A stretch of DNA of 64,000 bases from an uncultured Eubacteriales bacterium (lineage in GTDB: Bacteria > Bacillota > Clostridia > Oscillospirales > CAG-272). Position 1 is the stretch's first letter. Each line of letters opens with the position of its first letter. Under the pieces are notes generated by a model. It saw nothing but the letters and a program-made list of their open reading frames with translations, had not been told where the DNA came from and did not search any database. Shown here piece by piece: positions 1 to 7,500 of the stretch. The position numbers and the translations under genes are program-made. Where the stretch lies: contig CAKRQL010000024.1 of assembly GCA_934393265.1 (NCBI GenBank), forward strand, positions 1-64,000, read 5' to 3'.

Positions 1-132
1 GAAGCTACCACAACGGCGGAGGTTACCGACGCCTTTTCCGACATCGGAAAGGCTCTCGTCTTTTACACAAAGGCGGTGGCTAACCTCATCACCCCGCGGA
101 ATCTCCCCGATGTCCTCGCGGACGAAACCTGA
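1..132 (+). CDS. C-terminal end of an unknown protein (5' partial)
   Basis: Frame 1 is open from the window edge and ends at a TGA at 130-132, giving 43 residues with an alpha-helical look (ending DVLADET). The start lies outside the window, so the family cannot be told. It is followed at once by a 14-bp perfect hairpin, which is where a terminator would be expected. I do not recognise it. Confidence 0.5.
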   Translation, partial: EATTTAEVTDAFSDIGKALVFYTKAVANLITPRNLPDVLADET

Positions 133-137
133 ATGAA

Positions 138-171
138 CCAGCCCGGAATGTTCCCCCACATTCCGGGCTGG
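138..171. repeat. Perfect 14-bp hairpin, copy 1 of a repeated stem
   Basis: The arms 138-151 and 158-171 are perfectly complementary around a 6-base loop. The core arm, AGCCCGGAATGT, occurs again with the same partner arm at 478-509 but with a different loop. Only three T follow on the plus strand, so it is a weak terminator for the preceding partial gene and may instead be a dispersed intergenic hairpin. Confidence 0.6.
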
Positions 172-323
172 TTTCATATGTATACCTAGTCTACGCTACG
201 ATTTTCTGAAAATCTCATATATACTTCGTCCAATGTTCACACGGACGATCGTTTATAATGTAGTGTTCGGGGCTTGGGCTTCGCTTTGTCAGAGAACTGG
301 AACAAGGAAAGGAAACAGTCAGA

Positions 324-464
324 ATGGACAAAGTGAATCAGGCACTCGCCATGTTCGGCGCGGTTGCAGTCCCCGGCAGGCTGTCCGACGAAAAAAGGAG
401 GGCGACTGATGGAAGCTGGAGCCCGTGCAGAGGTGCTGATATAATCTTTACTTATAAAACTTAA
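324..464 (+). CDS. Small ORF of 46 codons, unknown
   Basis: The frame begins at an ATG preceded by a purine-rich AAGGAAAGG about 10 bases upstream and ends at TAA 462-464. A perfect TATAAT lies at 254-259, but I see no good -35 box. The peptide (starting MDKVNQALAMFGAV) has no recognisable domain. It sits between two copies of the same hairpin. A second AGGAGG at about 395 precedes an 11-codon ORF starting at 410. Coding status is uncertain; the remainder of 133-657 holds only hairpins and terminators. Confidence 0.3.
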   Translation: MDKVNQALAMFGAVAVPGRLSDEKRRATDGSWSPCRGADIIFTYKT

Positions 465-477
465 AAATGAAAAGACG

Positions 478-509
478 CAGCCCGGAATGTCACGGAACAT
501 TCCGGGCTG
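478..509. repeat. Hairpin, copy 2 of the repeated stem
   Basis: The arms 478-490 and 497-509 form a perfect 13-bp stem with the same sequence as the hairpin at 138-171, but a different 6-base loop (CACGGA). Keeping the stem while the loop changes suggests selection on structure or a repeated element. Confidence 0.6.
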
Positions 510-552
510 TATAGCTCTATGTCTTGTGCGATACTATATTAACATCACAAAA

Positions 553-582
553 GCCTCTGTGACGGCAAACCGTCACAGAGGC
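553..582 (-). terminator. Probable terminator of the fuc operon
   Basis: A perfect 13-bp stem (553-565 with 570-582) has a CAAA loop and reads into TTTTG on the minus strand, about 75 bases beyond the fucU stop codon. Confidence 0.5.
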
Positions 583-621
583 TGTTTAACCGGCAGGCGT
601 GGATCGATTTCGCGCTCAGAA

Positions 622-656
622 AGCCGGGCGGAAAATTCCGCCCGGCTCCGTTTTTT
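622..656 (+). terminator. Rho-independent terminator, plus direction
   Basis: An 11-bp stem (622-632 with 637-647) is followed by CCG and six T (651-656). It would stop transcripts arriving from the left, for example from the small ORF region, before they run antisense into fucU. Confidence 0.6.
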
Positions 657-657
657 C

Positions 658-1083
658 TTATATCACGCCTTTTTTGAGTATCAGATTTGCATACAGTGCG
701 CGCTCACACGTCGCTATCACGGCGTAAGCTTTACGCGCCCGCTCGTAAAACGCGAAGCGTTCAATATGACCGAGCCGCAGGCGACCGGGCTCTTCCCTCT
801 CGATTATATCGCGGTATTCGTCCCATATCGGCGTCTCGGCATTATCGCCGGGGACAACCTCCATGAGCATGGCATTCTCCTCTGCATACGTATCAAGCGG
901 GAACACCGACATAACGGCAGAAAGAACATCGGTGCCGCTGTGTGCGTCGAGCCTTATGACCCGCCCGTTTGTCGATTCTGCGGGGAAATTCCCGTCGGCG
1001 ATGACTATCTCGTCCCCGTGTCCCATCTCACAAAGAGTTTTCAGGAGCAAGGGCGTGAGGAGCGGCGAAATTCCTTTAAGCAC
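658..1083 (-). CDS. fucU: L-fucose mutarotase (RbsD/FucU family)
   Basis: The 141-residue product has the RbsD/FucU hallmarks: the N-terminal MLKGISPLLTP, then EMGHGDEIVIADGNFPA and a C-terminal YANLILKKG. Enzymes of this family interconvert sugar anomers (for FucU, alpha and beta L-fucose) and supply the isomerase with the right one. Length matches the family. It starts 12 bases after the fucI stop, so the two are cotranscribed, which supports fucose rather than ribose. Function is inferred from family and neighbour. Confidence 0.85.
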   Translation of the reverse strand: MLKGISPLLTPLLLKTLCEMGHGDEIVIADGNFPAESTNGRVIRLDAHSGTDVLSAVMSVFPLDTYAEENAMLMEVVPGDNAETPIWDEYRDIIEREEPGRLRLGHIERFAFYERARKAYAVIATCERALYANLILKKGVI

Positions 1084-1095
1084 TTCTCTGCCTCC

Positions 1096-2880
1096 TTATC
1101 TGTAAAGAGGTCCGTACTGACGGCAAGCCGCATAGTCCGCAGCCTGCGTATCCGTGGTGCCGAACGACGCCCACGAATGAGGTCTGTATATTTTCTCCTC
1201 CGGAACATTGTGCATGGTCACGGGAATACGGAGCATGGAAGCGAGGGTAATTATATCCGCGCCGATGTGCCCGTAGACCGTTACGCCGTGGTTCGCGCCC
1301 CAATTTGCCATGACGCTGTAAACGTCGCGGAAGGCTCCCTCCCCTGTGATACGCGGGCAGAACCATGTGGTCGGCCATGTGGGGTCGGTGCGCTTGTCTA
1401 TCGTATTATGTATCTCGTCCGGGAGGTTCGCGGTATACCCCTCCGCAAGCTGAATAACCGGACCTATACCGTCGACGATATTGAAGCGGAGCATGGTCAC
1501 CGGCATCTGTGCGCTGCATCTGAAATGGCTCGAGAAGCCGCCGCCGCGGAAGTACTCATAGTCCGCGCGACACCAGTCGGTCGCGGCAAGGCAGGCGGAT
1601 ATGTCCCTGTCGGTCATCTCCCAGAACGGCTTCATACAGCCGTCTCCCGAGGAGTCCTTTGCCGCGCCGCTGCCGTCAAGGGCGGTGGCACCGGAGTTTA
1701 TAAGGTGGATAAAGCCGTTTTTTGCCACGCCGTCCGGACGGTGCCCGGTAACGCGCTCACACGCATCGGGGCTCCAGTAGGTTCGCACATCGTGGAAGCA
1801 GGGCGCACTGTGCGAGAGGAGCGTGCCTATCATCATTGCGACGCCGTTGCAGGTGTCGTTCTCGGTCGCGAACGGGGTCGGTGCCTTTCTGCCGTTCCAG
1901 TCGAAGGTGGAGGCAAGTATCGCCTCGGTAAAATCCGCGTTCGGGAGCCAGTCGGTCCACTGTCTCTGCCCCTGGAAGCCGCCGGCGACGGCATTTCTGC
2001 CGAGTGCCTCCTCGTGCCAGCCCATCTCGCCGAGCTTTTTGTTTCCGTAGAGTATATCGCGCATTATGAGGGTCATCTTCACGATGAACTCCCAGTCCTT
2101 ATCCGCAGGGACAACCTTTGAGTCGGTTATAACGGAGGGGAGCTTTTTCCCCGCGTTCTTGTCAAAGCCCTCGCGGCAGTTCTTCTTAACCCATGCAAGA
2201 GCGCGCTCATATTCTTCTTTATCGTAGATGCCTATCGTCATGCGGCGGAGTATCTCGACCTCATCGACCCACTCGGCGCGTATTCCGAAGTACTTCTGAA
2301 GAACCTCGGCGTCGCAGAATGAACCGGCGATGCCCATAGCCACCGCGCCGACATTCACATACGCCTTGTTTTTCATCCAGCCGACGGCTACCGCGCAGCG
2401 GGCGAAGCGGAGTATCTTCTCCGCGACGTCGGCGGGAACGGTGCTGTCGTCCTTATCCTGTACATCATGCCCGTAGATTGAAAAGGCGGGCAGACCGCGC
2501 TGTGCATGTGCGGCAAGAACGGCGGCAAGGTAGACCGCGCCCGGTCTCTCGGTTCCGTTGAAGCCCCAGACAGCCTTTATTGTGTTCGGGTCCATGTCAA
2601 AGGTTTCGGTTCCGTAGCACCAGCAGGGGGTCACCGTGAGGGTCGCGACGACATTCTCGGTCGAGAACTGCTCGGCGACGAGTGCTGCCTCGGCTCCTCC
2701 GCCTATCGTGGTACAGCCGATAACGCACTGCACCGGCGTGCCGTCCGGGTACTTAAGCTTTCCGCTTATGAGAGCAGCGGCACTCTTCGCCATTGCCATG
2801 GTCTGCTCCTCGAGGCTCTCGCGCACACCGCCCCAGCGACCGTCAATCGCCGGACGTATTCCTATCTTCGGGTAAAGCAT
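1096..2880 (-). CDS. fucI: L-fucose isomerase
   Basis: A 594-residue protein of normal FucI length. It begins with PKIGIRPAIDGRWGGVRESL, which is typical, and carries the acidic metal-site segment around ATEND and the late His in RPHSW, both expected for the Mn-dependent aldose-ketose isomerases that convert L-fucose to L-fuculose. The start is set by GGAGG a few bases upstream of the ATG. It is the first gene of a fucI-fucU operon facing away from an AraC-type regulator. L-fucose use is common among mucin- or milk-glycan-feeding gut bacteria. D-arabinose activity is also possible in this family. Confidence 0.93.
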   Translation of the reverse strand: MLYPKIGIRPAIDGRWGGVRESLEEQTMAMAKSAAALISGKLKYPDGTPVQCVIGCTTIGGGAEAALVAEQFSTENVVATLTVTPCWCYGTETFDMDPNTIKAVWGFNGTERPGAVYLAAVLAAHAQRGLPAFSIYGHDVQDKDDSTVPADVAEKILRFARCAVAVGWMKNKAYVNVGAVAMGIAGSFCDAEVLQKYFGIRAEWVDEVEILRRMTIGIYDKEEYERALAWVKKNCREGFDKNAGKKLPSVITDSKVVPADKDWEFIVKMTLIMRDILYGNKKLGEMGWHEEALGRNAVAGGFQGQRQWTDWLPNADFTEAILASTFDWNGRKAPTPFATENDTCNGVAMMIGTLLSHSAPCFHDVRTYWSPDACERVTGHRPDGVAKNGFIHLINSGATALDGSGAAKDSSGDGCMKPFWEMTDRDISACLAATDWCRADYEYFRGGGFSSHFRCSAQMPVTMLRFNIVDGIGPVIQLAEGYTANLPDEIHNTIDKRTDPTWPTTWFCPRITGEGAFRDVYSVMANWGANHGVTVYGHIGADIITLASMLRIPVTMHNVPEEKIYRPHSWASFGTTDTQAADYAACRQYGPLYR

Positions 2881-2960
2881 ATAAAATCCTCCGTTAAAAA
2901 TGTTCGGTTATTCCGTATGCCGTCACGCCCGCCGCACGGCGGAGAGAACGGTACGGTTAC

Positions 2961-2986
2961 ATGATACCACACAATTATCCAGTGTG
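2961..2986 (-). promoter_or_regulatory. Candidate fuc promoter and operator
   Basis: On the minus strand an extended -10, TGGTATCAT, lies at 2961-2969, about 80 bases before the fucI ATG. Just upstream is an inverted repeat CACAC-9-GTGTG (2968-2972 and 2982-2986), which could bind a regulator. No clear -35 is visible, as is usual for an activator-dependent promoter. This is inference. Confidence 0.4.
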
Positions 2987-3044
2987 TAAGTCAATTTATT
3001 GCCATTCTCAGAGCAACATAATCCACATTTTCTGATTTATATTG

Positions 3045-3073
3045 TTGAATATGACGAAAAGCTATGATATAAT
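3045..3073 (+). promoter_or_regulatory. Promoter of the AraC-family regulator
   Basis: TTGAAT at 3045-3050 and TATAAT at 3068-3073 are separated by 17 bases, a near-consensus sigma-A promoter 58 bases upstream of the regulator's ATG. Confidence 0.65.
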
Positions 3074-3130
3074 TCAGAATAGAGCTAATACAAAGGAAAT
3101 GCGAAAAGCACTTACGGGAGCGCAGAAGAA

Positions 3131-4015
3131 ATGAAAATACTTCACAGATGCAACAGCGACAGCCGACAGCACTATCAGATGGACCGCCACTACCCGATAC
3201 AGCTACGCCCGCGGCTTCTCTACGCGGGATATCTTGACAGGGACCGCGATTTCTCCGAGGAGGCACACTCGCATGAGTTTCTCGAGGTCATATTCATAAC
3301 CGACGGCAGGGGGCGTGTACTGATAAACGGGGAGGAAAGGACGGTCGGGCGCGGGGATCTCGTCATATACAATGCCGGCGTGACGCATCGGGAGCGTGCC
3401 GAGCGGGACGACCCTTTCAGTATGCTGTTTGCAGCGTACGACGGGCTGAAGATAACCGCCCTCCCGCAGAACAGTCTCATTCCCGCGTCCGGCGGATGTA
3501 TTTTCCCGACAGGGGACATGTACGGAGCCTTCTCGGACGCCCTCGGCTCCGTTATCCGCGAACTCGAGGGGGAGGAGCCCTTTTATACCGAGATAGTCCA
3601 GAGCTTGTCGGAGACGCTGATTCACCTTATTCTTCGGCTCATAAGCCGCGCGCCGGACTCTCCCGGAATAATCGGGACAGGACGGATAATAGACACCGCG
3701 CTCACATATATCGACACGCATTACAGCGAGAAGATAAGCCTTGAGGACATTGCGGCGGCGTGTTATACAAATAAGTACTATCTCTCTCACATTTTCACGC
3801 AGGAGGAGGGCATGAGCGTCTGGAAGTACATTCTGAAAAAAAGAATACTCTCCTCTACCGTGCTTCTTTCCGACGGGCGACTGTCGGTCGAGGACGTGGC
3901 GGCGCTCGTCGGCTTCGGCGACCCGGGGTATTACTGCCGTGTTTTCAAGAGCAGCACCGGCATGACGCCGAGCGCATGGCGAAGAAAGAATGCGGAAAAA
4001 TCCGTAAAAGGCTGA
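3131..4015 (+). CDS. AraC-family transcriptional regulator
   Basis: The 294-residue protein has an N-terminal cupin-like sensor domain (about residues 20-150, with HSHEFLEVIFI and GDLVIYNAGVTH) and a C-terminal pair of helix-turn-helix motifs (about 190-290, with ISLEDIAAACYTNKYYLSHIF and VAALVGFGDPGYYCRVFK). This is the normal architecture of sugar-responsive AraC regulators. It is divergent from fucI-fucU and shares their intergenic region, so it probably senses fucose or a derivative and activates the operon. The ligand is inferred from position only. Confidence 0.88.
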   Translation: MKILHRCNSDSRQHYQMDRHYPIQLRPRLLYAGYLDRDRDFSEEAHSHEFLEVIFITDGRGRVLINGEERTVGRGDLVIYNAGVTHRERAERDDPFSMLFAAYDGLKITALPQNSLIPASGGCIFPTGDMYGAFSDALGSVIRELEGEEPFYTEIVQSLSETLIHLILRLISRAPDSPGIIGTGRIIDTALTYIDTHYSEKISLEDIAAACYTNKYYLSHIFTQEEGMSVWKYILKKRILSSTVLLSDGRLSVEDVAALVGFGDPGYYCRVFKSSTGMTPSAWRRKNAEKSVKG

Positions 4016-4031
4016 AATCTCTGAAAATCCC

Positions 4032-4083
4032 CTGCCCCGTGTATCAAAAACCGACGGATATTGTCACCTCCGGGCAGCTTTTT
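4032..4083 (+). terminator. Weak terminator after the AraC gene
   Basis: CTGCCC (4032-4037) pairs with GGGCAG (4072-4077) across a long loop and is followed by T-rich sequence. The short stem makes this only a candidate. Confidence 0.3.
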
Positions 4084-4094
4084 CCAAATTCCGC

Positions 4095-4124
4095 TTGAAA
4101 AATTATATAGCTGTATGCTATACT
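4095..4124 (+). promoter_or_regulatory. Promoter upstream of the small ORF and cas9
   Basis: TTGAAA (4095-4100), 18 bases, then an extended -10 TGC-TATACT (4116-4124). This is a strong-looking promoter aimed at the 39-codon ORF and the cas operon. A transcript from it that reached cas9 would run antisense through the whole tracrRNA gene. Confidence 0.6.
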
Positions 4125-4210
4125 ATAAGCATAGACAGATACAGCCGAAGATTACGGGAATGTCGCGCACGGCAAGGCGCCGCAGGCATCCCGGGACGCA
4201 GGAGAAGCTT

Positions 4211-4330
4211 ATGATATGGCTTGTTGATTATACCTCCTACCGAAAGGATATAGACCCGGAGCTCGCAAGGCTCCGGCGGGATTTTGACCACAACTGCCTC
4301 TGCGCGACATTAGAGCTCCCCGCCCGCTAA
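4211..4330 (+). CDS. 39-residue small protein upstream of tracrRNA/cas9, unknown
   Basis: The ATG at 4211 has AGGAG 6 bases upstream, and a good promoter lies 87 bases further up. The peptide starts MIWLVDYTSYRKDID and has a charged middle and a pair of cysteines (DHNCLC). The same frame is open upstream to 4061, but no ribosome binding site supports an earlier start. I recognise no family. Position suggests it could be a leader peptide or a regulator of the cas operon, but nothing in the sequence proves that. Confidence 0.4.
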   Translation: MIWLVDYTSYRKDIDPELARLRRDFDHNCLCATLELPAR

Positions 4331-4348
4331 ACGCCGGGAAAACCTCCC

Positions 4349-4365
4349 GAAAAGCATACACGGGT
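4349..4365. repeat. 17-base direct repeat, left copy
   Basis: The 17 bases GAAAAGCATACACGGGT recur exactly at 11675-11691. The two copies enclose the tracrRNA, cas genes and CRISPR array. Ten of the bases also belong to a shorter word found elsewhere in the window, so the meaning is open. Confidence 0.6.
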
Positions 4366-4383
4366 GCCCGCTTACAGAAAAAG

Positions 4384-4410
4384 AAAAAAGCCGCCGCTCT
4401 CGCGACAGCT
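4384..4410 (-). terminator. tracrRNA terminator
   Basis: On the minus strand a 9-bp stem (4402-4410 with 4389-4397, two G-U pairs) with a GAGA tetraloop runs straight into six U (4384-4389). Confidence 0.85.
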
Positions 4411-4501
4411 CTTCGCACTCCTGTGCAGCCGGATAAACCGGCGGTTTCGATAAAATCTTATTTGAACTCGTAGTGTAAGCTTATAGGGTAATAAACCTTA
4501 C
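4384..4501 (-). ncRNA. tracrRNA
   Basis: Read on the minus strand, about 118 bases. The anti-repeat (about 4459-4496) is the complement of a degenerate CRISPR repeat; 15 consecutive bases (4481-4495) match the repeat exactly and the 5' part has the expected interruption that creates a bulge. It is followed by a small nexus-like hairpin (GAT-TTT-ATC), a perfect 5-bp stem GCCGG/CCGGC (4428-4442), a stem GCAC/GTGC (4415-4426) and a terminator (4384-4410). The RNA pairs with crRNA repeats, recruits RNase III and scaffolds Cas9. A consensus promoter sits just upstream. Its orientation is opposite to cas9 and to the array. Ends are estimated. Confidence 0.9.
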
Positions 4502-4507
4502 GCCTAC

Positions 4508-4536
4508 ATGTTATCACAGAAAGGAACGAATGTCAA
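4508..4536 (-). promoter_or_regulatory. tracrRNA promoter, interleaved with the cas9 translation start
   Basis: On the minus strand a perfect TTGACA (4531-4536) and TAACAT (4508-4513) are 17 bases apart, placing the start near 4501. The cas9 Shine-Dalgarno (4521-4525) lies inside the -35/-10 spacer, and the cas9 ATG is 1 base beyond the -35 box. Confidence 0.8.
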
Positions 4537-4537
4537 T

Positions 4538-7500
4538 ATGGAAAACAAAACTTTTTCGGATACCCCTTACTTTGTTGGTGTGGACATAGGCACCGACTCG
4601 GTAGGCTATGCAGCCACGGACAAGAATTACGCTCCTCTGAAATACAAGGGTGAACCCATGCTCGGCGTCACGCTCTTTGACCCGGCGAACGGCTGTGCCG
4701 ACAGGCGCGCGCACAGAACCTCCCGTCGCCGCTATGACAGGAGGCAGACAAGAGTAGATCTCGTGCAGGAGTTGCTCTGTCATGAGGTCGCAAAGGTCGA
4801 CCCCGCGTTTTTTACAAAGCTCAACGAGAGTTTTCTTCTCGAATGTGACCGCAGCGCGGACGCCCTCTCAGGCTGTGAATGGAACGACAGTGAATATAAC
4901 AGAAGCTTCCCGACGATACATCATCTGATAGTGCGCCTCATGGGCTCTGCCGAGGGGCTCGACATACGGTACATATATCTCGCCGTTGCATGGCTCGTTG
5001 CCCACCGTGGCCATTTCCTCTCGGATATAGACGGCGATCGCGTCGAGGAGCTCACCGACATAGCCCCGGTATATGCGGAATTTGAGGGGTGGTTTTCGGA
5101 GAACGGCTACGAGCTCCCGTGGAGCTGTGAGCCCGGGAGACTCTTTGAGGTGCTCACCGACAGGGGCGGCGTGAAGCGCAAGGAAGAGGCACTCCGTGCC
5201 CTGCTGTTCGGCGGTAAGAAGCCCGCGAAAACCGACTCACCGATAAATGAGGGAGAGCTCGTCCGACTGCTTGCCGGAGGAAAGGTAAGTGTCAAAAAGC
5301 TCATACGTGATGACGAGCTTTCAGACTCCGATGACAGTCTGCAACTCGACGACCCCGACGGGCTCGAGGCGGTGCTCCCGGAGCTCGGCAGCTACGCGGA
5401 GCTTGTACGTTCTGCCGCGGCGGTCTATGACTGCTGCTCCCTCGCCCGTATGCTCGGTGTGCGCTCTGCCGCAGAGCCGATCCCTTATATATCCGAGATA
5501 AAGGTTAAACAATATGAAGCCCACAGACAGGAGCTTCGTGACCTCAAGCGTCTTGTGCGCAAATACTGTCCCGAGGAATACAAGGCGACCTTCCGCGACA
5601 CAGGGAACAGCGGATATGCCGACTATTCAAGCCATGTGAGAAAGAAGGACGGCGTGCATGTAAAGAGAACAACCCGCGAGAATTTCTGTAAATTCGTAGA
5701 AAAGCTCCTCAAAAAAATGGCGCCGGAGACAGACGCAGACAGGCTCACAATAGAGGGCATACGCAGCCACATAGAAGATAATACATATATGCCGAAGCAG
5801 GTGAACGGCGACAACCGCCTTATACCGCATCAGCTCTATTACGCTGAGCTCAGGCAGATACTCGCAAATGCGGAAAAGTGCTTCCCCTCCCTCGCGGAAA
5901 AGGACGAGGACGGGCTCACGGTCTCGGACAAGATAAAATCGGTATTCAACTTCCGTATTCCCTACTATGTAGGACCTCTCAACAAGAAGAGCAGTCACGC
6001 TTGGCTCGAGCGCAGAGCTGAAAAGATATTCCCGTGGAGCTTTGACAGCGTCGTCGACCTCGACGCGAGCGAGGAGGGCTTCATCAGGAGGATGACGAAC
6101 AAGTGTACCTACCTCCCCGGCGAGCCGGTTCTCCCTGCGGCATCACTCCTTTACACAAGGTGCACCATTCTCAGTACTATAAACAAGATAAAGGTAAACG
6201 GCAGACCGATTGACGTCGGAGTAAAGCAGGAGCTCTACAATTCGCTTTTCAGAAAAAATTCCCGCGTTACATTCAGAAAGCTTGCGGATTTTCTGATTTC
6301 AAACGGCATTGTAAGAAAGGGCGAGGAGGAGCAGATAACCGGAATTGACAAAACCGTCTCACTCTCTGCAAAATCAATAAGCGACTTCTCACGGCTCATA
6401 TCCTCCGGAATACTCACGGAGGGTGATGCGGAGGAGATAATTCTCCGTCTCACGTGTACGGAGGACAAAGCCCGGTTTGCAAAATGGCTCGACGGATGGT
6501 GCGCAAAGCTCGGAAGGACGCTGTCGCCGGAGGACAGAAAGTACATTATATCGAGAAATTACAAGGACTTCGGCAGTCTAAGCCGTCGGCTCCTCAACGG
6601 TATCGAGGGCGTAAATACAAGGACCGGAGAATGCGGGACCGTCCTGCACTTTCTCTGGGAGAGTAACGACAACCTCATGCAGATATTAGCCGACAGGACA
6701 AGCTACACCTTCTGCGAGGCTATTGAAAAGGAGAAGCAGGAATACTTCTCGGATAACCCGCGCAGCCTCACAGACAGGCTCGAGGAAATGAGAATTTCAA
6801 ATGCGGTAAAACGCCCGGTTATAAGAACACTCGATATCATATCTGATATTGTCAAGGCGCGAGGGAGAGCACCGGAAAAGATATTTGTCGAAATGGCGAG
6901 AGGAGCCACCGAGGAGCAGAAAAACAAGCGCACAGTGTCGCGAAGAGACCAAATTCTCGACCTCTATAAATCCATAAGCTCCGACGATCTGCCGCTCCTG
7001 CGCCGTGAGCTCGACGGGCTCGGCGAGGATGCAAACGAAAGACTGCAGAGCACATCGCTCTACCTCTATTTCACACAGCTCGGAAGATGTATGTACTGCG
7101 GAGAGCCGCTCCGCCTGTCGGAGCTCGGCACGGATAAATATAATATTGACCACATATGGCCGCAGGCGTACATAAAGGACGACAGCCTGTCAAACAAGGT
7201 GCTTGTCCATTCGTCGGAGAACCATACAAAGACCGATATTTACCCAATTCCGGCGGAATGGCGGTCGAGGATGTACGGCTTATGGCAAAAGCTCCATACA
7301 AACAAGCTTATATCAGACGAAAAATTCAACCGTCTGACGCGCGGCACACCGTTTACAAACGAGGAAAAGCAGGGCTTTATAAACCGGCAGCTCGTCGAAA
7401 CGCGGCAGTCGACAAAGGCGGTAACCGAGCTGCTCCGCGAAAAATACCCGGATACCGAGATAGTCTATGTTAAGGCGGGTGCGGTAAGCGATTTCCGGCA

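Noticed and set aside
237..500. 87-codon minus-strand ORF near the left edge
   Set aside because: It covers a hairpin arm and the plus-strand small ORF; there is no ribosome binding site and the translation is Ser/Phe/Pro-rich noise.
487..2121. A 544-codon open frame on the plus strand
   Set aside because: It runs antisense through fucU and fucI, both clear by family motifs; the translation is rich in Arg, Gly and Cys without any domain. A shadow caused by GC-rich codons.
4061..4210. Longer form of the small ORF upstream of cas9
   Set aside because: The ATG at 4061 lies upstream of the promoter at 4095-4124 and has no ribosome binding site; only the ATG at 4211 has one.
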